Of a stretch of 64,000 nucleotides of DNA, positions 41,787 to 49,606 are shown piece after piece. This DNA is from Cellulophaga sp. Hel_I_12 (lineage in GTDB: Bacteria > Bacteroidota > Bacteroidia > Flavobacteriales > Flavobacteriaceae). A program made the translations under genes and the position numbers. The notes beneath the pieces are model-generated. The model worked only from the letters and a program-made list of their open reading frames with translations. It was not told the origin of the DNA and made no database searches. Every line of letters begins with the position of its first letter. Position 1 is the stretch's first letter. The DNA is taken from contig NZ_JUHB01000001.1 of assembly GCF_000799565.1 (NCBI RefSeq), positions 2,669,501-2,733,500 on the forward strand, in the 5' to 3' direction.

Positions 41787-42992
41787 TCAAAAATGAATAT
41801 CTACTTGTAGGCGATACATGAGTTCATCAGGATTGTTAACAATGGTAAGATAACTTAAATCTGTTTGAACTTTTAATTTATGGCCAACAATATATTTTGA
41901 AAGTCCAACCGTATATTGATTTTCTATACGTTCACCGATGCTTATTTCATCTAAGGTAACGTTTGTATACCTTCCCGAAACTTCCCAATTATTCTCAAAA
42001 AGATACCCCGATTGAAGATTTAAACCACTACCTACCTCTACCGTGTCGCCCGTAAGCGTGCCGTCAGCATTTTTAGCAAGGGCATCATCAGCATTTCTTA
42101 AGGCATACTCTCCCATAAAAGAAAAGCCTTGGTACTTAAACATGGCATCTACAAAAAGTGAATTAATATTAGTTTCAAAAAAACCAGTATCATTTAACAT
42201 ATAACTACCTTGGTTACTTCTAGTTTTTACGGCGTTATTATTAAAATCATAAGTAACTGCTAAAAGTAACTTAGCTTTTTCTTCCCTTTTTAAATCAGCA
42301 CCACTGTAATCTCCTCCACTTTCGAAGGTTCCAAAGGGCAAAAGCTCTAAACGGGTAGTGTATTGGTAACCTCCAAAATTACCAACCGTAATATTTCTGC
42401 CTTCACCTTGCGAAATGGCTAATATTTCACGCATTAAAAACTTCTTTGAGAGGTTTGTTTTATGCCGAAGTTGAATACCCATGTCACGATCAATATTAAA
42501 ACTTCTATTTAATAAAGAACGATCTACTTGTTGCAAATTTCCTGAAGAAATAACACGTTCTATATTCCCTGGTAGTTTTGTTTGGCCTAGCCATAACTCA
42601 AAATTTTCATAAAAATTCCACATCAAAACAGCATCAAAAATATACCTAGGAGCATTACCTGTATATATAGAGCCTCCAGATATATCTTGATTGGATAGTC
42701 CTAATTCTATTTTATATTCTAATTTAGGGGAATAGGCGAAGCCATCAAATTTTAAACGTGCTCGTCGAATCGCAAAATCAGAAGGTTGATTTATGAATTC
42801 GCCATTCGTGTTTTTTTCGTAATTAAAAACACTTAAAATTTGCATTCTTGTGGCAATTTTCATGCTCCAAGTACTGTCTTTCGCTACGATATTAAAAATA
42901 CCTTTCCCAAAAGAGGTGTTGGCTGTTTCTTGAGCATGGGACGCTTGGATTAAAAATAATAGTAGGACCATGGTCCTATAAGCACTATTCAT
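41787..42992 (-). CDS. Phosphate-selective porin (OprO/OprP family)
   Basis: A 401-residue outer membrane beta-barrel with a signal peptide ending ASHAQ. Strand-like segments include FAIRRARLKFDGFAYSPKLEYKIELG and AVLMWNFYENFELWLGQTKLP, which are typical of the Porin_O_P family, and the chain ends in a C-terminal aromatic (DIHF). The start at 42992 gives a normal signal; a longer frame adds 13 residues. It is 74 bases upstream of the PiT gene, so outer and inner membrane phosphate uptake are adjacent. Eleven-bp-spaced repeats lie upstream. Confidence 0.85.
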   Translation of the reverse strand: MNSAYRTMVLLLFLIQASHAQETANTSFGKGIFNIVAKDSTWSMKIATRMQILSVFNYEKNTNGEFINQPSDFAIRRARLKFDGFAYSPKLEYKIELGLSNQDISGGSIYTGNAPRYIFDAVLMWNFYENFELWLGQTKLPGNIERVISSGNLQQVDRSLLNRSFNIDRDMGIQLRHKTNLSKKFLMREILAISQGEGRNITVGNFGGYQYTTRLELLPFGTFESGGDYSGADLKREEKAKLLLAVTYDFNNNAVKTRSNQGSYMLNDTGFFETNINSLFVDAMFKYQGFSFMGEYALRNADDALAKNADGTLTGDTVEVGSGLNLQSGYLFENNWEVSGRYTNVTLDEISIGERIENQYTVGLSKYIVGHKLKVQTDLSYLTIVNNPDELMYRLQVDIHF

Positions 42993-43029
42993 GATACTTG
43001 GTTTTTGTCGGGTACAAAGAACCAAAACC

Positions 43030-43058
43030 AATGTTAAGTTAATGTTTTGTGAATGTTA
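43030..43058 (-). promoter_or_regulatory. Pho-box-like direct repeats before porin gene
   Basis: On the plus strand AATGTTA (43030), AATGTTT (43041) and AATGTTA (43052) recur every 11 bases with 4-base spacers. They lie 37 bases upstream of the porin start, and a TTTG (minus strand, 43015-43018) sits 15 bases from the repeat edge. The geometry is that of PhoB/PhoP-type direct-repeat sites; the identity of the binding protein is inferred. Confidence 0.5.
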
Positions 43059-43077
43059 TTAGTTGACTAAATAATAC

Positions 43078-43109
43078 AAAAAAAAGCTACCTTGGCCAAA
43101 GGTAGCTTG
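43078..43109 (-). terminator. Intrinsic terminator after small secreted gene
   Basis: Stem AAGCTACCTT / AAGGTAGCTT with a 5-base loop; on the minus strand it runs into a stretch of T. It lies between the 128-residue gene and the porin, so the porin has its own promoter. Confidence 0.8.
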
Positions 43110-43250
43110 TGATATTCAAATACTTAGTCGACAAAAACCAATGTGTACAATGAACTCACTTTAGTCTTAAGACATGAACAAATTTCGAGAATTACTGCTA
43201 ATTTAAAGTAAGCTTAAGTTTAAGGAATCATTAAGCTAATATGTTTTTTT

Positions 43251-43637
43251 TTACCTCTTTCGCTTTAGTTTTTCGCTTGTGTCTGCCGCTACATGTTCGG
43301 AAGTAAGGGGTTGGTGAAGTATGTTTTTTTGGCTCAATTGGTGATTAACCCTAAGCATATCATTGTTTTTTACGTGAATGCTTACTTCTTTTGTGTCGTA
43401 TCCTAAAAAACTATAAACAAGGGTGTAAGTGCCTGGTGCCAGATCAGAAAACTCAAAATTACCATGAAAATTTGTTTGGGTAACTCTACAGGTGTTTTTT
43501 AATTTCACCGTTGCAAATAAAAGTGGCTCACGGTCATAATTTTCGTCAGATAAGTTCCCGGTAATAACGGCGTTTTCTTGTGAAAATATGCACACGGTAC
43601 TTAAAATAAAAAAGCTAAATAGTAATGTTTTAGACAT
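43251..43637 (-). CDS. Small secreted carboxypeptidase-regulatory-like domain protein
   Basis: A 128-residue exported protein with a signal peptide ending CIFSQE and one CarboxypepD_reg-like beta-sandwich: NAVITGNLSDENYDREPLLFATVKLK, then GNFEFSDLAPGTYTLVYSFLGYDTKEVSI. This domain normally forms the N-terminus of TonB-dependent receptors; here it stands alone with a short basic tail. It has its own terminator and lies upstream of the porin. A role in surface binding or in association with an outer membrane partner is a guess. Confidence 0.75.
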   Translation of the reverse strand: MSKTLLFSFFILSTVCIFSQENAVITGNLSDENYDREPLLFATVKLKNTCRVTQTNFHGNFEFSDLAPGTYTLVYSFLGYDTKEVSIHVKNNDMLRVNHQLSQKNILHQPLTSEHVAADTSEKLKRKR

Positions 43638-43645
43638 TTTAATAA

Positions 43646-43706
43646 ATCTATGATTTCAATTACAAAGTAAAGTCATAGATGTTAATATAAGGTTAGCGCT
43701 ATATTA
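43646..43706 (-). promoter_or_regulatory. Inverted repeat and weak 11-bp repeats upstream of small secreted gene
   Basis: A perfect 8-bp inverted repeat ATCTATGA (43646) and TCATAGAT (43673), 19 bases apart, lies 9 bases upstream of the gene. Directly beyond it GATGTTA (43678), AAGGTTA (43689) and TATATTA (43700) recur every 11 bases, each ending TTA. A minus-strand TACTTTG (43663-43669) is 8 bases from them. The region is also the upstream region of dgt. Confidence 0.35.
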
Positions 43707-43782
43707 AGGTACAGTCATGAATATACCTTTACGATGAATATGCTCGTTTTAAAAAAATGTATCTTGCACAAAAAATAAGTCA

Positions 43783-45129
43783 ATGAATTGGGAACAATTA
43801 CTTTCGTTAAAACGGCAAGGTGATACACATAAAAGATTGCGAAAAGAACAAGATGAAACTCGTTTAGGTTTTGAAGTCGATTACGATCGAATTATATTTT
43901 CATCCGCGTTTAGAAGTTTACAAGATAAAACACAAGTAATTCCACTTTCAAAAACCGATTTTATACACACCAGACTAACCCATAGTTTAGAAGTTTCGGT
44001 AGTGGGACGAAGCCTAGGGCGCATTACTGGAAAAAAAATATTAGAAAAGCATCCCTATTTAAAAGAGATACAGGGGTTTCAAATCAACGATTTTGGAGCG
44101 ATTGTTGCCGCTGCTGCCTTATCGCACGACATTGGAAATCCGCCGTTCGGGCACAGCGGAGAAAAGGCGATTGGCGAATTTTTTATTTCAGGAAAAGGAG
44201 AAAAATATAAAGACCAACTTACTGCAAAACAGTATCAAGACATCATCGATTTTGAAGGAAATGCTAACGGATTTAGACTTCTAACAGCTTCAAGAGAAGG
44301 TGTTGAAGGGGGGCTAAGACTCAGTTATGGTACTTTGGGTGCTTTTATGAAGTACCCGAAAGAAAGTTTACCCAAAAAACCATCAGAACATATCGCGGAC
44401 AAAAAATTTGGTTTTTTTCAAGGCGATAAAGATGCCTTTATTGAAGTTGCTCAAGAGTTGGGGTTGGTACAAACTAGAACAGGAGAAAACCTAAGTTTTT
44501 CAAGACATCCTTTGACTTTTTTGGTGGAAGCTGCTGATGATATTTGTTACACGATTATAGACTTTGAGGACGGTATTAATTTGGGTTTAATTTCTGAAGA
44601 ATTTGCTTTAGAATATTTGATTAAATTGGTAAAAGACAGCATTAATACTAAAAAATACAACGCTATGGTGCATATGCAAGACCGTTTGAGTTACTTGCGT
44701 GCACTAGCGATAAATACTTTAATTGCCGATGCCGTTGCTGTGTTTTTAGAGAACGAAGAAGCTATTCTAAAGGGAGAATTTACGGTTTCTCTGTTGGATA
44801 AAAGTAACTATAAAGCACAAATTGCCGACATCATAAAAATTAGTGTCGAAAAAATTTATCAGTCTCAGGAAGTGTTGGATAAAGAAATTGCAGGTTATAA
44901 AATAATCTCAGATATTTTAGATGTTTATACGACTGCTTTGATCCATAAAAAAACAGGTCATGCATCAAACTATGATTCTCTTTTAATACAAACCTTGCCA
45001 GAAGTGTATCAAACAACAGATGATATTTCAGTGTATGATATAGTACTAAATAGTTGTTGTTACGTGGCGAGTTTGTCTGACAGTGCGGCGGTTTATATTC
45101 ACAATAAAATTATGGGGAAACACTTGTAG
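43783..45129 (+). CDS. dgt: Deoxyguanosinetriphosphate triphosphohydrolase
   Basis: A 448-residue HD-domain enzyme that cleaves dGTP to deoxyguanosine and triphosphate. FSSAFRSLQDKTQVIPL, TRLTHSLEVSVVGRSLGR and the HD site ALSHDIGNPPFGHSGEKAIG are diagnostic. FEGNANGFRLLT and AADDICYTIIDFEDGI are later family motifs. The gene is divergent from the small secreted gene and monocistronic. It may limit dNTP pools or protect against phage. Confidence 0.95.
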   Translation: MNWEQLLSLKRQGDTHKRLRKEQDETRLGFEVDYDRIIFSSAFRSLQDKTQVIPLSKTDFIHTRLTHSLEVSVVGRSLGRITGKKILEKHPYLKEIQGFQINDFGAIVAAAALSHDIGNPPFGHSGEKAIGEFFISGKGEKYKDQLTAKQYQDIIDFEGNANGFRLLTASREGVEGGLRLSYGTLGAFMKYPKESLPKKPSEHIADKKFGFFQGDKDAFIEVAQELGLVQTRTGENLSFSRHPLTFLVEAADDICYTIIDFEDGINLGLISEEFALEYLIKLVKDSINTKKYNAMVHMQDRLSYLRALAINTLIADAVAVFLENEEAILKGEFTVSLLDKSNYKAQIADIIKISVEKIYQSQEVLDKEIAGYKIISDILDVYTTALIHKKTGHASNYDSLLIQTLPEVYQTTDDISVYDIVLNSCCYVASLSDSAAVYIHNKIMGKHL

Positions 45130-45133
45130 CGTT

Positions 45134-45161
45134 AAAAGTCGAATGTTGAATGTCAAAAGTC
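45134..45161. repeat. Short heptamer array AAAAGTC/GAATGTC
   Basis: Four 7-base units follow the dgt stop by 4 bases: AAAAGTC, GAATGTT, GAATGTC, AAAAGTC. The unit and the junction AAAAGTCGAATG also occur in the array at 49434-49489, about 4.3 kb away. Confidence 0.65.
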
Positions 45162-45280
45162 AAAAAATTAAAATATCATGAAAATAAGGCTAAATTCCTT
45201 GAATTGATCACGGTAAAATGCAAAGTAACTTTTTACCATTGAAACTTATTTTTAGGAACTAACAAGCATCAACTATTGTA

Positions 45281-46387
45281 TTAAAAATCATACAATAAAC
45301 CCACACCTAAAATTTGTTTGAACTGTATTTTAGGAACTCCATTTTGAACGATAGCACCATTGGCATCTTTTTGTTCGTCAAATAAAATATCATCGTCATA
45401 GATAACATGAGTGCCAAAGCTGGTACTAATGTATTTGTTTACCTTTAAATTAAAATTCAATTCCCAATCGACATCTATATTTCCAAAACTATTTAAATAA
45501 TCAGAGTATAAACTCAACCTGTGATTTAAGGTGATGTTTTTTGCAATTTCATTCTCCCAGGTATTTGTCACTAAAAACCCAAGTTCCATATATACCTTTT
45601 TACCTTCCTCAATAATATTTCCATCTATATCCCGAACAGCTCTTTTGACACCAAAGGCACCTCTGTTCGCCAATTCTTGATTTAAAACAAATGTTGCTTT
45701 TTGAGTCAAGGGTGAAATATAGAGATCAAATTTTTTGCCTTCAGGAATGTATGAAGCTCCACCTCCTAAAAACAGATAGCCTGGAGCCATAAATGAAGAA
45801 ATAGGGTTTTCAGTATCTGGGTATTTAAAGCCGTTTGTAAATTGCGTATTAAAATTAGTTTTTACCGAATAGTACCAATTGCTTATGGTATCTCTACGAA
45901 AACCAAAAGTAGAGCTAAACCTAATAACATCTTCCGTTTTACGAAGCTCCCTATCTTCCTGTGCGTTTAATCCATATCGTATTTCTAAATCATTATTCCA
46001 TTGTATGTATCTGAATTTGTAGTTTCTGACAAACTTGGCATGTGCAAGGCCCGTTACAGAGTTATTACCACCAGAATTCCAATTCACAAAGGCAGCCTCA
46101 CTAAAGTTAAAACCAATTTTATTTTGTGAATCCCAAAATGAAGGAATTCTAAATCTGTTGTATTTATTTTTTAGAGGTTTTGTTTTTTTAAATGAGATAA
46201 CCGGATTGGTTAAGTTGGCACCACGAGGAATGTTTTTGATTCTATCTTGAAAGGCTCTAATGACAATAGTATCTATTTTAATAGAATCAACTTCCTGAGT
46301 AGGAGGAATACTATCTTGCGCATTTAGGTTTAAAAAGCCAACACAAAACACCGTAAAAAGGATATAGTTTAACCTATTTAAAAGCAT
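45281..46387 (-). CDS. DUF3078 domain protein
   Basis: A 368-residue secreted protein with a signal peptide ending LNLNAQ. The DUF3078 domain starts at FWDSQNKIGFNFSEAAFVNWNSGGNNSV, a hallmark of the family, and continues as strand-rich sequence to a C-terminal aromatic residue, consistent with an outer membrane beta-barrel. Its start lies 14 bases inside the end of dxs, so the two are co-transcribed and probably translationally coupled. Function is unknown, although this placement with dxs may be conserved. Confidence 0.85.
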   Translation of the reverse strand: MLLNRLNYILFTVFCVGFLNLNAQDSIPPTQEVDSIKIDTIVIRAFQDRIKNIPRGANLTNPVISFKKTKPLKNKYNRFRIPSFWDSQNKIGFNFSEAAFVNWNSGGNNSVTGLAHAKFVRNYKFRYIQWNNDLEIRYGLNAQEDRELRKTEDVIRFSSTFGFRRDTISNWYYSVKTNFNTQFTNGFKYPDTENPISSFMAPGYLFLGGGASYIPEGKKFDLYISPLTQKATFVLNQELANRGAFGVKRAVRDIDGNIIEEGKKVYMELGFLVTNTWENEIAKNITLNHRLSLYSDYLNSFGNIDVDWELNFNLKVNKYISTSFGTHVIYDDDILFDEQKDANGAIVQNGVPKIQFKQILGVGLLYDF

Positions 46388-48152
46388 GAATTATATGGTT
46401 TAGATTTAAAATTAATGATGACGAATCAATTTTAGTAGCTTCATGCAATTCTGCAGTAGTGCCATGTTCAATAAAAACGTCTTCTATGCCTAGAATAGTT
46501 ATTGGCTTTTGATATTTGTTGGCATTGGCGAATTCTAAAATAGCACTTCCGAAACCTCCTATTTTACAAGCATCCTCAATAGTGATGATATGCTCGTAGG
46601 TATTAAAAATTTTGTCTAGCATTATAGTGTCTAAAGGCTTGACAAAACGCATGTTATAATGGCCAATAATTGAGGATTCAGCATATTCTTTAATCACCTT
46701 TGCTGCCATATTCCCAATAGCACCCATGGTGAGAACCGCGATTTTTGTGCCAATTTTTAATTCTTGGGCTTTTCCAATTTCAATTTTTTCAAACGGAAGC
46801 TGCCACTTTTTTAACACTCCGCGACCCCTTGGGTAGCGTATGGCAATGGGGTGCTCTAGGCCTAATTGCGCTGTAAACATCATATTTCTGAGTTCTAGTT
46901 CATTTATGGGGGCGCATACTATTAAATTTGGAATACATCGTAAGAAGGCTATATCGTAGACACCGTGATGTGTAGCACCATCTTGGCCCACTAAGCCAGC
47001 TCTGTCTAAGCAAAAAATTACAGGTAAATTTTGTAGCGCCACATCATGAATTACCTGATCGTAGGCGCGTTGCAAAAAGGTAGAATAAATAGTGCAATAC
47101 GGAATTAAGCCTTGAGTTGCCATTCCTGCCGCCATGGTCACAGCGTGTTGTTCGGCAATACCAACATCAAAAGCTCTTTCAGGAATTGCTTCCATCATAA
47201 ATTTTAAGGAACTGCCTGTGGGCATTGCAGGAGTAATACCTACAATCTTCGTATTGATTTTTGCTAATTCGACTAACGTATACCCAAATACATCTTGATA
47301 TTTAGCAGGTTCGAAAGCAGTAGAATTTTGGATTAAATCGCCTGTTTTTTTATCAAACTTTCCGGGAGCGTGATACACTACTTGATTTTCTTCCGCTTTT
47401 TGTAAGCCCTTACCTTTCGTGCTTATTAAATGTAAAAGCTTGGGTCCTTTCACTTTTTTCAAGCGCTCTAAAGTTGCTATAACTAAGGGTAGATCATGCC
47501 CATCAATAGGACCAAAGTACTTGAAGTTTAAACATTCAAAAATATTTTCGTCTTTAGCGGTACCTTTTTTAACATTGGTCAAGTATTTTTTTAAAGCACC
47601 AACGCTGGGATCAATACCAATGGCGTTGTCATTTAAAATAATTAAAATATTCGAATCGGTGGCTCCTGCATGGTTTAACCCTTCAAACGCCATGCCACTA
47701 GCAATCGAGGCATCACCAATTACGGCAATATGCTGCTTGTTAAAGTCACCTTTTATCTGTGATGCAATAGCCATACCTAAAATGGCCGAAATAGAAGTAG
47801 AGCTGTGTCCTGTTCCAAAGGCATCAAACTCACTTTCACTGCGTTTTGGGAAACCACTAATACCGTTTAATTGTCGGTTGGTTGCAAAAACTTCTTTTCT
47901 TCCTGTGAGTATTTTGTGCCCGTAGGCTTGGTGGCCAACATCCCAAATCAGTATATCCTCGGGCGTATGAAACACATAATGCAAAGCTATGGTCAATTCT
48001 ACAACACCTAAGCTGGCGCCTAAATGGCCTTCTTTAGTAGCGACTATATCAATGATAAAGTCACGCAGTTCATGCGCAAGTTGGGGCAAATCTTCTTGTT
48101 TAAGCAAACGAAGATCAATAGGCGCATGTATTTTTTCTAATAAACTACCCAA
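46374..48152 (-). CDS. dxs: 1-deoxy-D-xylulose-5-phosphate synthase
   Basis: A 592-residue thiamine-diphosphate enzyme that joins pyruvate and glyceraldehyde 3-phosphate, the first step of the MEP isoprenoid route. The ThDP motif is VIGDASIASGMAFEGLNHAG ending at NILIILNDN; FDVGIAEQHAVTMAAGMA and DRAGLVGQDGATHHGVYDIAF belong to the transketolase-like pyrimidine domain, and the C-terminal domain follows. It probably feeds the prenyl synthase and lycopene cyclase encoded at 61-63 kb. The end overlaps the DUF3078 gene. Confidence 0.96.
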   Translation of the reverse strand: MGSLLEKIHAPIDLRLLKQEDLPQLAHELRDFIIDIVATKEGHLGASLGVVELTIALHYVFHTPEDILIWDVGHQAYGHKILTGRKEVFATNRQLNGISGFPKRSESEFDAFGTGHSSTSISAILGMAIASQIKGDFNKQHIAVIGDASIASGMAFEGLNHAGATDSNILIILNDNAIGIDPSVGALKKYLTNVKKGTAKDENIFECLNFKYFGPIDGHDLPLVIATLERLKKVKGPKLLHLISTKGKGLQKAEENQVVYHAPGKFDKKTGDLIQNSTAFEPAKYQDVFGYTLVELAKINTKIVGITPAMPTGSSLKFMMEAIPERAFDVGIAEQHAVTMAAGMATQGLIPYCTIYSTFLQRAYDQVIHDVALQNLPVIFCLDRAGLVGQDGATHHGVYDIAFLRCIPNLIVCAPINELELRNMMFTAQLGLEHPIAIRYPRGRGVLKKWQLPFEKIEIGKAQELKIGTKIAVLTMGAIGNMAAKVIKEYAESSIIGHYNMRFVKPLDTIMLDKIFNTYEHIITIEDACKIGGFGSAILEFANANKYQKPITILGIEDVFIEHGTTAELHEATKIDSSSLILNLNHIIHAFK

Positions 48153-48170
48153 TGCAAAAAAGATTAATTA

Positions 48171-48178
48171 CAAAAGTA
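48171..48178 (-). promoter_or_regulatory. -7 element TACTTTTG before dxs
   Basis: On the minus strand the octamer matches TAnnTTTG and lies 18 bases upstream of the dxs start. A TTG is present near the -33 position with a slightly long spacer of 24 bases. Confidence 0.45.
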
Positions 48179-48364
48179 CTGATTTTGGTGGTTTATCATA
48201 AGCAACCTTTCGGTTGTTTTCTTAAATAATGCCTTAAGCTCTTTTTTAATCATCTGATAAGGTATGTGGGGGTTTTTATAAAGAACAACTTTGAACCGTA
48301 TTCAATTACATTAAGTAAAAAATTGTTTACTTTTCCAAAAATTTATAAGGTTTAAATTGGTTCT

Positions 48365-48808
48365 ATGCTACTGCCCTTCGACGATACTTATTTTATGAAA
48401 AAAGCCTTGCAAGAAGCTGAAACTGCTTTTGAAAAAGGAGAAGTACCTGTAGGTGCTATAATTGTTGTGCAAGATCGGATTATTGCAAGAGCCCATAATT
48501 TAACAGAACAATTAAACGACGTTACAGCACATGCAGAAATGCAAGCGATAACCTCGGCGGCTAACTTTTTAGGGGGTAAATATTTAAAAGATTGCACCTT
48601 GTATGTAAGTCTAGAACCTTGCCAAATGTGTGCAGGAGCTTTGTATTGGAGTCAAATTTCAAGAATTGTTTATGCAGCAAAAGATGAGCAACGTGGTTGC
48701 AGCGTTATGGGCACAAAATTACATCCTAAAACTAAAATTGAAGGAGGCGTTTTGGCTGCAGAAGCATCTGAATTATTACAACGATTCTTTAGTCAAAAAA
48801 GAAAATAA
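48365..48808 (+). CDS. tadA: tRNA-specific adenosine deaminase
   Basis: A 147-residue zinc deaminase that converts the wobble adenosine of tRNA-Arg(ACG) to inosine. Zinc and proton-shuttle residues are His56 and Glu58 in HAEMQAI and Cys86 and Cys89 in EPCQMCAGALYWSQISRIVYAA. FEKGEVPVGAII near the N-terminus is typical of TadA. The gene ends at a shared bidirectional terminator with the convergent cold-shock gene. Confidence 0.94.
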   Translation: MLLPFDDTYFMKKALQEAETAFEKGEVPVGAIIVVQDRIIARAHNLTEQLNDVTAHAEMQAITSAANFLGGKYLKDCTLYVSLEPCQMCAGALYWSQISRIVYAAKDEQRGCSVMGTKLHPKTKIEGGVLAAEASELLQRFFSQKRK

Positions 48809-48827
48809 TAGTATTCAAATAAAGTAC

Positions 48828-48869
48828 AAAAGGGCAACATCAAATACTATAATTGATGTTGCCCTTTTT
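48828..48869. terminator. Bidirectional terminator between tadA and cold-shock gene
   Basis: Arms AAAAGGGCAACATCAA and TTGATGTTGCCCTTTT with a 9-base loop; A-run and T-run on opposite sides. It serves the two convergent genes. Confidence 0.92.
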
Positions 48870-48892
48870 AATTTTTTTCAGAAATACGGTAT

Positions 48893-49087
48893 TTAACCTA
48901 TTACTTCAACTTGTGCAGCAACAATACCTTTTTTCCCTTCTTCTTCTGCATATTCTACTTTGTCACCTTCATTAAGTTCGGCGCCATTTAGAGAAGTAGC
49001 ATGTACAAAAATGTCTTTTCCTGTTTTGTCGTTGGTAATGAATCCGTAGCCTTTAGATACATTGTAAAATTTTACTGTTCCGGTCAT
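48893..49087 (-). CDS. Cold-shock domain protein
   Basis: A 64-residue OB-fold nucleic-acid-binding protein. The RNP1 motif is SKGYGFIT and RNP2 is KDIFVHATSL, preceded by MTGTVKFYNV. The C-terminal EEEGKKGIVAAQV strand completes the barrel. It probably acts as an RNA chaperone. A -7 box lies about 30 bases upstream and a terminator directly downstream, so it is a single-gene unit. Confidence 0.95.
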   Translation of the reverse strand: MTGTVKFYNVSKGYGFITNDKTGKDIFVHATSLNGAELNEGDKVEYAEEEGKKGIVAAQVEVIG

Positions 49088-49117
49088 TTGAATAAAAATT
49101 TAAAATAAATAATACTA

Positions 49118-49125
49118 CAAATGTA
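49118..49125 (-). promoter_or_regulatory. -7 element TACATTTG before cold-shock gene
   Basis: A minus-strand TAnnTTTG match 30 bases upstream of the start; the short leader could carry cold-regulated structure, but none is obvious. Confidence 0.45.
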
Positions 49126-49163
49126 TAATATTTTAAGAAAAATATTTAATTTATCCTAAAAAA

Positions 49164-49427
49164 TCAATCTTTACCTTGCTGGTTATCAGTCTTTTTAAGG
49201 GTTTGATCTCGCATTTTTCGAATGTTTTCTTCATTTAGCATATAGTCTTTCAATTTCTTTCCTTGGCTTACAGAAATTAAAAATAGGGGCATAGCCACTA
49301 AAAAGATGCCTACAGTACCAAAACCAATATATTTATGTGCCAAAGGCATCTGCTCGTCTAAAATAGAAAATCCGTAAATAATACTGCCAAAAGACGCTAA
49401 TAGTATAAGTGTGATGATGTATTTCAT
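49164..49427 (-). CDS. Small two-helix membrane protein, 87 residues
   Basis: Start MKYIITLILLASFGSIIYGF at 49427 is preferred to an upstream in-frame start in the heptamer array. It has two hydrophobic segments (about 2-20 and 36-54) and a charged C-terminal helix (KKLKDYMLNEENIRKMRDQ) likely in the cytoplasm. No family is recognised. A heptamer array begins 7 bases upstream of its start codon. Confidence 0.65.
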   Translation of the reverse strand: MKYIITLILLASFGSIIYGFSILDEQMPLAHKYIGFGTVGIFLVAMPLFLISVSQGKKLKDYMLNEENIRKMRDQTLKKTDNQQGKD

Positions 49428-49433
49428 ATGTTT

Positions 49434-49489
49434 AAAGTCAAAAGTCAAAAGTCAAAAGTCAAAAGTCAAAAGTCGAATGCCTAAGGTCA
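49434..49489. repeat. Tandem heptamer array AAAGTCA
   Basis: Eight units from 49434: five perfect AAAGTCA, then AAAGTCG, AATGCCT and AAGGTCA. It lies directly upstream of the 87-residue membrane protein gene (minus strand), in what should be its leader or promoter. It shares the sequence AAAAGTCGAATG with the array at 45134. Confidence 0.9.
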
Positions 49490-49606
49490 CAAAAAAAATT
49501 ATTTTTTTTAGAATTTTAATTATAAATAGTTTTGCCTTGAAAATATTTTTCTGCTTAAAAGCTGTACGCATTTTTTTAAAGTTCCCTTTTTGGGCCTAGG
49601 GGCTAC

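Noticed and set aside
43783..45129. Anti-phage defence island around the HD-domain dGTPase
   Set aside because: Dgt-like enzymes can deplete dNTPs during infection, but the neighbours are housekeeping or phosphate genes and no other defence gene is present.
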